Shown: positions 1 to 5,445, counted from the first letter of the stretch. The stretch: 5,445 bases of DNA from Promethearchaeia archaeon (GCA_029856375.1 JAHQWX010000157.1:1-5445), one strand, 5' to 3'. The notes: generated from the letters alone by a model not told the origin. A program made the numbers and translations.

Positions 1-866
1 CCAAGCTCTTTTGAAGTCTCACCCGCAATTTCGTAAAATTTAGAAGCAGCTTTAAAATCGCCCCTTTCCATTGCTCTTTCTGCGTTTCCTATAGATTGAG
101 ATCGCTCAGATTCGAGCATCGCTCTCTTCTCTTCAAATTCCCGTCTCTTTTTCTCTTCTGCAAGTCGTTTCTTTAAATTACTCTCAATATCTCGAATTTC
201 TTTTGCTCTATTAACAAAAATTTTCGCTTTATCTTCTTCGTTTAGACTTTTTGATAACTGGGCGGCTTTTTCGTAAAATTCTGCAGCTTCTTTATATCTA
301 TCCTCATCAATCGCTTTCTCTGCATCTACTAATATCTTAGCACGCTCAGCCTCTTTAAGGTTTTTTTCTGAATCTTTTTTCCATTTCTTTGTTAATTCAA
401 ACTCCTTATCAACGATTTCATTCGCCATAGCAAGAAATTCCTTTGCCCTTTCCTCTTCTTTCATTTCCTTACTAATTTCCGCAGCGTTTTTGTAAATTTC
501 TGCTGCATCTCTAAATTTCCCTTCTTTTTTGAGAGTTTCTGCTTGAGCTAATAACCTTCTTCTCTCGACATTTAAAGTGTTTCTAATTTGTTCTAATTTA
601 TCATCTTCTCGTCTCTTCATTTCCATATCTTGCATTTGTTGGGCCATAGCCCGAAAAGTTCGCATTCTATCCTTTTCTGCCAACTGTTTACTAAGCGACG
701 CGGCTTCTTGAAATAATTCACTAGCTTTAATATAATCTCCTGCTTGACTGGATGCTTCTGCCTCTTCTATTATACTTTTTCTCTTTTCTTGTAGTCTTAA
801 TCGTCGTTCTTTCAGTTCCTTCCGCTTTAAATCCTCTTCAAACTTCTTACCAGGTTCCTTAGACAA
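1..866 (-). CDS. Charged helical repeat protein with MIT/TPR-like units (partial, C-terminus beyond left edge)
   Basis: An open frame of 288 complete codons runs off the left edge without a stop. The TTG start (866-864) is chosen because GGAG sits 8 nt upstream; the only other possible start before an in-frame TAA is an ATT four codons further up, and there is no ATG at the N-terminus. The protein has no membrane segment or signal peptide and is rich in Glu, Lys, Arg and Ala. Four related units begin near residues 36, 109, 182 and 262. Each reads roughly A-E-x(5)-G/D-[DKR]-[FY]-x3-A, then [FY]-x2-A-A/G-x2-[ST/S]K, then (units 1-3) a third helix with K/R-A and an A-x-E-I-type end. The conserved Gly/Asp positions fall at 43, 116, 189 and 269, a spacing of 73, 73 and 80. 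Linkers of about 25 residues look like charged single helices or coiled coil. The three-helix pattern resembles both TPR hairpins and the MIT domain of Vps4-type proteins; sequence reading cannot decide between them. A scaffold or adaptor role is inference only. Confidence 0.85.
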   Translation of the reverse strand, partial: MSKEPGKKFEEDLKRKELKERRLRLQEKRKSIIEEAEASSQAGDYIKASELFQEAASLSKQLAEKDRMRTFRAMAQQMQDMEMKRREDDKLEQIRNTLNVERRRLLAQAETLKKEGKFRDAAEIYKNAAEISKEMKEEERAKEFLAMANEIVDKEFELTKKWKKDSEKNLKEAERAKILVDAEKAIDEDRYKEAAEFYEKAAQLSKSLNEEDKAKIFVNRAKEIRDIESNLKKRLAEEKKRREFEEKRAMLESERSQSIGNAERAMERGDFKAASKFYEIAGETSKEL

Positions 867-874
867 GGCTAAAT

Positions 875-878
875 CTCC
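875..878 (-). promoter_or_regulatory. Shine-Dalgarno GGAG for the TTG-started repeat protein
   Basis: On the minus strand AAAGGAGAT lies 8 nt before the TTG start at 866-864. This decides the start codon and implies a transcript with a leader. None of the other genes whose start is visible here has a comparably placed Shine-Dalgarno. Confidence 0.7.
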
Positions 879-938
879 TTTAATGTTGAATTTTTAAATT
901 TCAAAAAATAATTACGATAATTATACTAGTTTAGTAAA

Positions 939-946
939 TATTTAAA
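939..946 (-). promoter_or_regulatory. Candidate TATA box for the minus-strand repeat protein
   Basis: The minus strand reads TTTAAATA here, matching the archaeal TATA consensus. Transcription would start near position 916, giving a leader of about 50 nt that contains the Shine-Dalgarno at 875-878. The surrounding DNA is so A/T-rich that other TATA-like stretches exist nearby, so the choice is tentative. Confidence 0.4.
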
Positions 947-1158
947 TTTTTAAAAATATAAATTTTAAAACTTTTAACTAAGCCAATAAAAAGATTGAAG
1001 ATGCGTTTTTCTTTGGTCGTTTAAACTTGAATCTAAACCTTTCTTCATGAATCGTTATTGAATATTTTTACATCAATAAAAAATTATTAATTTAAAGATG
1101 TAATAATTTTTAAAAGAATTAATTTAAATTAAAATTATTAGAACGGTCAATTTCCTAA

Positions 1159-1167
1159 TTAAAATAA
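1159..1167 (+). promoter_or_regulatory. Candidate TATA box for the RPA gene
   Basis: TTAAAATAA is centred about 28 bp before the ATG at 1191, so transcription would start at or just before that ATG and give a leaderless or near-leaderless message. This agrees with the lack of a Shine-Dalgarno and favours the ATG over the in-frame TTG at 1182. A second A/T-rich candidate, TTTAAATT at 1123-1130, would give a leader of about 35 nt. Confidence 0.35.
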
Positions 1168-1190
1168 AGAAAATAGACAGCTTGAGAAAA

Positions 1191-2933
1191 ATGAGTGAAA
1201 ACGAGGATTATATTAAAAAAATTATTCAAAAGACGGGATTAAGCAAGAAAGAAATACAAAGTAAAATGGAAGAGAAAAAAGAAGATTTAAAAGGATTAAT
1301 ATCCGATGAAGGAGCGCTCTTTATTGTGGCGAAAGAACTAGGCGTAGATATTCAAGAAATGAATGCAACTCAAAATAATAAAGTAGAAATCAAAATCTCC
1401 GATATCTCTATTAATATGCAAAATATAACATTAGCAGGAAGAATTAAAGAAACATACCCTACTAACAGTTTTACTCGAAAGGACGGCACCACTGGCTTTG
1501 TGGGCTCATTTCTTCTTCACGATCCAACTGGTGATATTCGAATCGTACTTTGGGACGACGCTACGAAAATAATAGAAAACGATTATTTTCAGAAAAACGA
1601 ATTAGTAAAAGTAATCAACTGTTATGCTAAAGTGGGGAGAGATAACAATATAGAAGTACATGTTGGAAGAAATAGTAAAGTTATTCTCTCTCCAGAAGAT
1701 GTAGATTATAAAGAATACCCAAAAATAAAAGATGAGGTAATCCCCATAAACAAAATTAATTTGAATTTGAGGTCGATCTCGATATCTGGGCAAATCATGC
1801 AAATATACGACAGTAGGGAATTCAATAGAAATAATGGGGAAATTGGCCGCGTTCAATCAATATTAATGAGAGATAAAACCGGCAGCTGTAGGGTTACATT
1901 TTGGAATCAAGATGTAGAGAAAATTGAGGGCTATAGCGAAACCGATTACATCACTATAACGAGCCTGTATCCAAGACAAAATAAAATGGATCCACAGAGA
2001 ATAGATTTGCATTTCGGGAACAACTCGCAAATCAAAAAGGCCAAAAAAATAGAACAAGAGATGAAAGAATTAGAAAAAAAGGTATTTAAAATCAAAGAAC
2101 TCCAAAAACATCAAGGTCCCGCTAATTTTTTAGGTGAAATTATTGAAATGGAAAATCTAAGAGAAGTTCAACTAAAATCGGGGGAAAAAGTTTCTATATT
2201 AAGTATCGTTGTGAGTGATGAAACTGAAGCAATTAGAGTTACATTCTGGAGAGATAACGCAGAAAAATATGTGGAACTTTTGAATGTTGGAGATAGTGTT
2301 TCAATTAAAAAAGCCTTAGTGAAATATAACTCCTTTTCTTCCAAAAACGAAGCAACTTTTTTAAATAGTTCACAACTTGAAACAGTTGATATTGAGATTA
2401 AAAACATTAAAAGCATTGATGAGTTTAAATCGAATCAGCAGAAAGCTACGACCGCTTTTTCCGGGAATTATAATAAAATATCCGACATAAAATCTGCGGG
2501 AATATTCGAGATTAAAGGTAAAATAGTAAAAGAAATCTCAGATAGAAATGTAACCATATACGATGCTTGTCCTTCATGTTCTAAAAAGCCAGCTAACTGC
2601 CAATGCGAAGAAAAAGAAGATCCTATACCTAAAATCATCTTAAATCTAACAATTGACGACGAATCTGGCACAATTCGAGTGGTATTTGGCGGTAATAAAG
2701 CTGAACAATTGTTAGGTATCAATACATCTGATCTAAAAACTTTAAGCGAAACATCTCAGTACGAAAATACGATACAAAAAATATCTGAGAATTTAAATTT
2801 AAAAGAACTCGTTATTAAAGGAAGGAGCAGATTTAGCGATTTTTCTGAAAAATTTGAATTGAGTGCAATTGACTTTAAATCTGTCGATCCTCAAGAGGAA
2901 ATAGAAAAAATTCTTGAGGAAATCGGTAATTAA
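1191..2933 (+). CDS. Replication protein A (RPA), four-OB-fold single-stranded DNA binding protein with zinc site
   Basis: Archaeal RPA coats single-stranded DNA during replication, repair and recombination. The 580-residue protein opens with a helical module (about 4-52) containing KTGLSKKEI and GLISDEGA, which I recognise from euryarchaeal RPA large subunits. OB folds follow at about 67-167, 183-282, 308-399 and 427-564. Folds 1 to 3 carry a repeated strand motif near 109, 226 and 341 of the form D-x-[TE]-x2-[IC]-R-[IV]-x-[LF]-W. Fold 4 has the same motif near 488 but with Phe-Gly-Gly replacing the Trp. Fold 4 also holds Cys460, 463, 470 and 472 (CX2C-X6-CXC), a likely zinc ribbon as in the C-terminal DNA-binding domain of eukaryotic RPA70. 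A lysine/glutamate-rich helix (281-307) links folds 2 and 3. The ATG at 1191 is preferred; an in-frame TTG at 1182 would add three residues. No Shine-Dalgarno is evident. Whether other RPA subunits exist elsewhere cannot be told from here. Confidence 0.92.
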   Translation: MSENEDYIKKIIQKTGLSKKEIQSKMEEKKEDLKGLISDEGALFIVAKELGVDIQEMNATQNNKVEIKISDISINMQNITLAGRIKETYPTNSFTRKDGTTGFVGSFLLHDPTGDIRIVLWDDATKIIENDYFQKNELVKVINCYAKVGRDNNIEVHVGRNSKVILSPEDVDYKEYPKIKDEVIPINKINLNLRSISISGQIMQIYDSREFNRNNGEIGRVQSILMRDKTGSCRVTFWNQDVEKIEGYSETDYITITSLYPRQNKMDPQRIDLHFGNNSQIKKAKKIEQEMKELEKKVFKIKELQKHQGPANFLGEIIEMENLREVQLKSGEKVSILSIVVSDETEAIRVTFWRDNAEKYVELLNVGDSVSIKKALVKYNSFSSKNEATFLNSSQLETVDIEIKNIKSIDEFKSNQQKATTAFSGNYNKISDIKSAGIFEIKGKIVKEISDRNVTIYDACPSCSKKPANCQCEEKEDPIPKIILNLTIDDESGTIRVVFGGNKAEQLLGINTSDLKTLSETSQYENTIQKISENLNLKELVIKGRSRFSDFSEKFELSAIDFKSVDPQEEIEKILEEIGN

Positions 2934-2979
2934 TTTAAATTTAGGGAGATCGTTATTCAAACATCAGAGGAGAACATCC

Positions 2980-2987
2980 TTTAAATA
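2980..2987 (+). promoter_or_regulatory. TATA box for the membrane protein gene (leaderless promoter)
   Basis: TTTAAATA matches the archaeal TATA consensus and is centred 25-26 bp upstream of the A of the ATG at 3009. That is the normal TATA-to-start-site distance in archaea, so transcription should begin at the start codon. No Shine-Dalgarno lies within 20 nt of this ATG; AGAGGAG at 2966-2972 is too far away and belongs upstream of the TATA box. Confidence 0.55.
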
Positions 2988-3008
2988 CTCTGAAGAAAAT
3001 AAAATAAT

Positions 3009-3989
3009 ATGGACTTAATGTTAATTTTCATAATAAAAATCGTCGTTACACCTTTTATTGTCCTTGTTTTTAGTGCGTTATTTTATAATATTTACATTAT
3101 AATTACAGATCCGCATAAACTCTTTTTTAAAAATTCAAATCTTAGAAACCTATTCAGAAGTAATGCTAAACGAGTCGGAAGAACTGAAACAAGCGGAATA
3201 CATAAAAATCTCATATTTGAAATAATTCTTATATTAACAATAATTCTATTGTTATATTTCATTCCCTTTGATTTCGGACTGGGTTATTCTAATTTTATTT
3301 TTGATCTTATATCCATTATATTGCTCCTTTTTGTACCTTCAATCTTAATATTATTTTACAGTAAGGGAGCGAATTTATTACATGATCCAATCGAATATGC
3401 TAAAAGAATATTTTCTTTGATGCTTCCATTAATTATATCGGTCATTAGCCTATTCGTTCTAATCGAATATACCATAGGAATTAGCACAATTATTGATTTT
3501 TCATCAATTTTAAACTTTCAATTAAATAATTCCATTCAATTTTTATATTTCAGAATTCCCGCACTTTTCGTATTCCTTAATCCGTTCGCTACATTAAGCT
3601 TTCTTGTTAGTACTATGGGTATAATAAGATACAATCGGATGTTGGAATTCGATGTTAATGGATATAAATTTTCTAAAATTCATTTTTTAATTAACCAATT
3701 GTCCTTTTTTGCGATTATAAGTATGATTACTGCATTATTCTTTGGTGGTGGGTATTATTTTGGACAAGATCTTTTATTAAATGTGTTTTTATTTATTGTA
3801 TATTGTTTAATATTAACCCTCTTAATCTCTTATCTTGATTATGGAAGGCCCATTGTAAAAGTCGAGAAGAATAAAATCAACCTTTTCAAAAATTTCGCGT
3901 TTATATTTTCGATGACATCTCTTGTATTTTCGTTTATTATCGTGTCCTTTGATCTTCCGTTTATAGAATTAAATATTTATTTTACTTAG
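3009..3989 (+). CDS. Eight-helix membrane protein, probable divergent NuoH/complex I subunit 1-like protein
   Basis: A 326-residue, very hydrophobic protein with about eight membrane helices (roughly 3-32, 66-86, 95-117, 133-156, 180-204, 228-247, 256-275, 294-315). Length and helix count match NuoH, the membrane subunit joining the peripheral arm to the proton-pumping arm in complex I and related hydrogenases. Landmarks in NuoH order are: a Pro-Phe then Asp at the start of helix 3 (86-99), a Gly-x-Asn turn and Tyr/Arg before helix 4 (120-133), a Gln after helix 4 (171), Pro192 in helix 5 followed by R-x2-R-x3-FD (207-215), TALFFGG ending helix 6 (241-247), and a Gly-Arg-Pro after helix 7 (279-281). 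The family's Glu-Arg in the first loop, the Gln-x-Arg-x-Gly-Pro segment, the Tyr-Glu of helix 4 and the acidic loop after FD are not seen. No other complex I or hydrogenase gene is in the window. It may be a repurposed relative, or a different membrane family with chance similarity. An in-frame TAA just upstream fixes the start at 3009 or the Met four codons in. Confidence 0.9.
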   Translation: MDLMLIFIIKIVVTPFIVLVFSALFYNIYIIITDPHKLFFKNSNLRNLFRSNAKRVGRTETSGIHKNLIFEIILILTIILLLYFIPFDFGLGYSNFIFDLISIILLLFVPSILILFYSKGANLLHDPIEYAKRIFSLMLPLIISVISLFVLIEYTIGISTIIDFSSILNFQLNNSIQFLYFRIPALFVFLNPFATLSFLVSTMGIIRYNRMLEFDVNGYKFSKIHFLINQLSFFAIISMITALFFGGGYYFGQDLLLNVFLFIVYCLILTLLISYLDYGRPIVKVEKNKINLFKNFAFIFSMTSLVFSFIIVSFDLPFIELNIYFT

Positions 3990-4007
3990 ACTAATTTGTT
4001 GAAACTA

Positions 4008-4952
4008 ATGTCAAAAAATCCGCAGATTATTGGGTTAGGCGAAATAGTTGTGGATTGGGCGGTACAAGTCCCCCATTTTCCACAACCTGACGAAAAAATT
4101 GATTCTTTTCACCAAGAGAATTTTGGAGGGGGAGTAACCGCGAATTATTTAGTCGCTACATCTAGATTAGGTGTTGATTCTGGATTCATAGGAGCCGTTG
4201 GTCAGGACGATTATGGGGATTTCCTCCTCAAAGATCTCGAAACAGAAGGAGTAGACACGAGATGCACCTATAAAAAAAAGGACCTTAAGACGCCCATAAA
4301 TTTCATAATGGTAGCATCGAATACTGGAGAAAAAGTTATCGTCCAATCGCCATACATGCAATATTCACTCGATATAAGCGACTTAGATCCCGATTACATT
4401 GCTTCTTCCAAGTTATTACATACAACCGCTATACATCACGAATTAACCGAAGCTGCTATTGAAATAGCAAAAGAAAACAATGTGAAAATTTCTCTCGACT
4501 TGGAATCCCAAATTGCAATTCGAGGGTGGGATAAGTTAAAAAATATCATCCAAAGCGTCGATATTTTGTTACCTAACAAAGAGGGAGCAAAATCTATAAC
4601 TAAATCTAATTCTCCTGAGGAAGCTGCAAAGGCGCTAATAAAAAAAGGTGTTAAATGCGTTATCATGACATTAGGCAACCAAGGTGCATTAATTACTACA
4701 GAAAACGATCAAGAAATCGTCCCCTCGTATCCCGTTGAGAAAGTTGTGGATACTACGGGAGCAGGCGATACTTTTAATGGAGCTTTCTCAGTAGCTTACT
4801 GGATTAATAAATGGGATTTAGAAAAATCTATTAGATATGCGAACGCAGCAGCTTCGTTGAAGATACAAAAATTAGGAGCTAGGACTGGTATGCCTTACAA
4901 AAGAGATTTGAAAAGATTTATTTTAAGAAAATCCACTAATTTTAGATTCTAA
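4008..4952 (+). CDS. PfkB/ribokinase-family carbohydrate or nucleoside kinase
   Basis: A cytoplasmic kinase that should transfer the ATP gamma-phosphate to a hydroxymethyl group of a sugar or nucleoside. The 314-residue length is typical. Visible family features are: an N-terminal strand with the substrate-side Asp16 (GEIVVD), the glycine-rich first signature GGGVTAN (40-46) running to GAVGQDDYG (62-70), and the second signature VDTTGAGDTFNGAF (247-260) with the anion-hole GAG and catalytic base Asp254. The usual N-x-x-E magnesium/phosphate motif is altered: after Pro-Asn190 the sequence is Lys-Glu-Gly, so Glu sits at +2 and Gly at +3. The substrate cannot be named; ribokinase, nucleoside kinase, fructokinase and KDG kinase all belong here. 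ATG at 4008 is chosen because the fold begins right after it; TTG codons at 3996 and 3999 are in frame but there is no Shine-Dalgarno. The gene starts 18 bp after the membrane protein stop, so co-transcription is possible, though TATA-like TTTATTTTA (3976-3984) could give a separate start. Confidence 0.93.
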   Translation: MSKNPQIIGLGEIVVDWAVQVPHFPQPDEKIDSFHQENFGGGVTANYLVATSRLGVDSGFIGAVGQDDYGDFLLKDLETEGVDTRCTYKKKDLKTPINFIMVASNTGEKVIVQSPYMQYSLDISDLDPDYIASSKLLHTTAIHHELTEAAIEIAKENNVKISLDLESQIAIRGWDKLKNIIQSVDILLPNKEGAKSITKSNSPEEAAKALIKKGVKCVIMTLGNQGALITTENDQEIVPSYPVEKVVDTTGAGDTFNGAFSVAYWINKWDLEKSIRYANAAASLKIQKLGARTGMPYKRDLKRFILRKSTNFRF

Positions 4953-4983
4953 TTCATTAAAGATTTGTTGAAATATTATAAAC

Positions 4984-4997
4984 TTTAGTTTTCCCTC
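4984..4997 (+). terminator. Weak T-rich termination signal after the PfkB kinase gene
   Basis: TTTAGTTTTCCCTC lies about 30 bp past the stop at 4952. Archaeal RNA polymerase can terminate on short T-runs without a hairpin. The run is interrupted and the assignment is weak. Confidence 0.25.
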
Positions 4998-5006
4998 AAT
5001 ATTAAA

Positions 5007-5063
5007 TCTAATTTCATCAAAATAATCTATTTTAAACTGAAAAGGAAGTAAAATGAAATTAGA
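5007..5063. repeat. 11-bp perfect inverted repeat between convergent genes
   Basis: TCTAATTTCAT at 5007-5017 is the exact reverse complement of ATGAAATTAGA at 5053-5063, with a 35-base spacer. It sits between the convergent PfkB kinase and small GTPase genes, where a two-way terminator would be expected. The stem is mostly A/T and the loop is long, so a stable hairpin is uncertain and chance is not excluded. Confidence 0.4.
5030..5055 (-). terminator. Pyrimidine/T-rich termination signal after the small GTPase gene
   Basis: Read on the minus strand, CATTTTACTTCCTTTTCAG followed by TTTAAAA starts about 38 bp beyond the GTPase stop. The stretch of broken T-runs resembles archaeal termination regions. 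It overlaps one arm and the spacer of the inverted repeat at 5007-5063. Confidence 0.25.
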
Positions 5064-5092
5064 ATCAATAATAATTAAATTGGTGTTAGATT

Positions 5093-5445
5093 TCAATAGA
5101 ATTGGCGCTCTAAAATTTTTCTTGTTAAAAGATTAAAAGCTTCCCCAACATTTTCGCCTGTTTTTGAAGAGATTTTCATATAATCAATTAAATTAAACTC
5201 ATTCAAAAATGATTTTGCGTAGTCATCATCAACCATAATCTCGTCATCTAAATCCAATTTCGTGCCTAAAAAGAGAACGGGAAGATTCGGATCACCTTTA
5301 CGTACAATATTGATCCATTGTTGTAAGTTTTCTAAAGTTGTTATCCTAGTAAGGTCAAACATTAAAAGTGCTCCTTTTGCCCCTAATACGTAGCTTTCAA
5401 GTAAAAAACGAAACCTCTCCTGACCTCCAAAATCCCAGAGCTGTA
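5093..5445 (-). CDS. Ras-superfamily small GTPase, Asgard type (partial, N-terminus beyond right edge)
   Basis: The visible 116 residues are the C-terminal two thirds of a GTP-binding switch protein; open reading continues to the window edge, upstream of the first Met. The first residues are the G3/switch II segment QLWDFGGQERFRF, with Asp for magnesium and the catalytic Gln. Then come the strand ALLMFDLTR, the G4 base-recognition motif GTKLDL (residues 59-64 of the visible part), and G5 ISSKTGEN. The P-loop (G1) and switch I (G2) must lie to the right of 5445. The DFGGQ form recalls Arf, Rag and G-alpha proteins, while TKLD in place of NKxD is the Rho/Rac variant; such mixtures occur in Asgard GTPases. 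The protein ends TRKILERQFY with no C-terminal cysteine, so no prenylation site. It ends at TGA (5095-5093), convergent with the PfkB kinase. About 55-60 residues are probably missing. Partner and process are unknown. Confidence 0.93.
   Translation of the reverse strand, partial: QLWDFGGQERFRFLLESYVLGAKGALLMFDLTRITTLENLQQWINIVRKGDPNLPVLFLGTKLDLDDEIMVDDDYAKSFLNEFNLIDYMKISSKTGENVGEAFNLLTRKILERQFY

Larger units (their letters stand above)
867..1190. other. Divergent intergenic region, A/T-rich
   Basis: About 324 bases separate the divergently transcribed repeat protein and RPA genes. The stretch from about 890 to 970 is nearly pure A/T and includes TAATTA-CGA-TAATTA at 909-923. From about 980 to 1060 the composition is closer to that of coding DNA, but only tiny unsupported frames occur. 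A perfect 14-bp palindrome lies at 1119-1132. I see no RNA gene, no riboswitch-like fold and no convincing small protein. The region most likely holds the two divergent promoters. Confidence 0.6.

Noticed and set aside
1..866. Tandem DNA repeat or CRISPR-like array suggested by recurring TTCTGC-type words
   Set aside because: The repetition is at the protein level; the DNA copies are diverged and unevenly spaced, without uniform spacers.
974..1048. 24-residue minus-strand frame beginning with ATG at 1048
   Set aside because: Too short, with no Shine-Dalgarno and no recognisable feature; a frame of this length is expected by chance.
1182..1190. TTG at 1182 as the RPA start
   Set aside because: It adds only three residues, has no Shine-Dalgarno, and is a poorer start than the ATG at 1191, which also fits the TATA spacing better.
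1602..2722. Several minus-strand frames of 64-84 codons inside the RPA gene
   Set aside because: They lie opposite a clearly coding frame, have no domain features or start signals, and are antisense shadows.
4167..4678. Minus-strand frames of 64 and 80 codons inside the PfkB kinase gene
   Set aside because: They are antisense shadows of a gene with both family signatures; no independent support.
1191..4952. RPA, membrane protein and kinase as one functional operon or defence system
   Set aside because: They are on the same strand but the products have no shared pathway, a TATA box precedes the membrane gene, and no nuclease, toxin or mobile-element gene is present.
3994..4973. 11-bp direct repeat ATTTGTTGAAA at 3994-4004 and 4963-4973, flanking the kinase gene
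   Set aside because: It looked like a possible target-site duplication, but several 11-mer matches are expected by chance in A/T-rich DNA of this length, and there are no inverted ends or transposase.

Overview
The window looks like a piece of an Asgard (Lokiarchaeia-type) archaeal genome. This rests on four things: a eukaryote-like small Ras-superfamily GTPase with an Asgard-style G3 motif (WDFGGQERF) at the right edge; an archaeal multi-OB-fold RPA with a zinc-binding fourth OB fold; A/T-rich DNA with archaeal TATA-box sequences (TTTAAATA) at promoter distance from genes; and a long charged helical repeat protein of the kind common in those genomes. The lineage is inferred from gene content, not from a marker gene.

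Layout, left to right. (1) 1-866, minus strand: the N-terminal 288 residues of a helical repeat protein that runs off the left edge. It starts at TTG behind a clear Shine-Dalgarno, and its repeats of about 73 residues resemble MIT or TPR three-helix units. (2) 867-1190: a divergent, very A/T-rich intergenic region with candidate promoters for both flanking genes and a 14-bp palindrome. (3) 1191-2933, plus: RPA-type single-stranded DNA binding protein with an N-terminal helical module, three plain OB folds and a fourth containing a four-cysteine zinc site. (4) 3009-3989, plus: an eight-helix membrane protein that I read as a divergent NuoH (complex I subunit 1 / hydrogenase membrane subunit) relative lacking most of the family's charged functional residues. 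(5) 4008-4952, plus: a PfkB/ribokinase-family sugar or nucleoside kinase. (6) 4953-5092: a short convergent intergenic region with an 11-bp inverted repeat and weak T-rich termination signals. (7) 5093-5445, minus: the C-terminal 116 residues of the small GTPase, cut by the right edge before its P-loop and switch I.

The three plus-strand genes lie head to tail (gaps of 75 and 18 bp), but nothing in their products suggests a shared pathway, and a well-placed TATA box just before the membrane gene suggests it has its own, probably leaderless, transcript. The region therefore looks like mixed chromosomal genes rather than a mobile or defence island. I see no insertion sequence, CRISPR array, tRNA or rRNA. 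The least ordinary items are the degenerate orphan NuoH-like protein and the MIT/TPR-like repeat protein.
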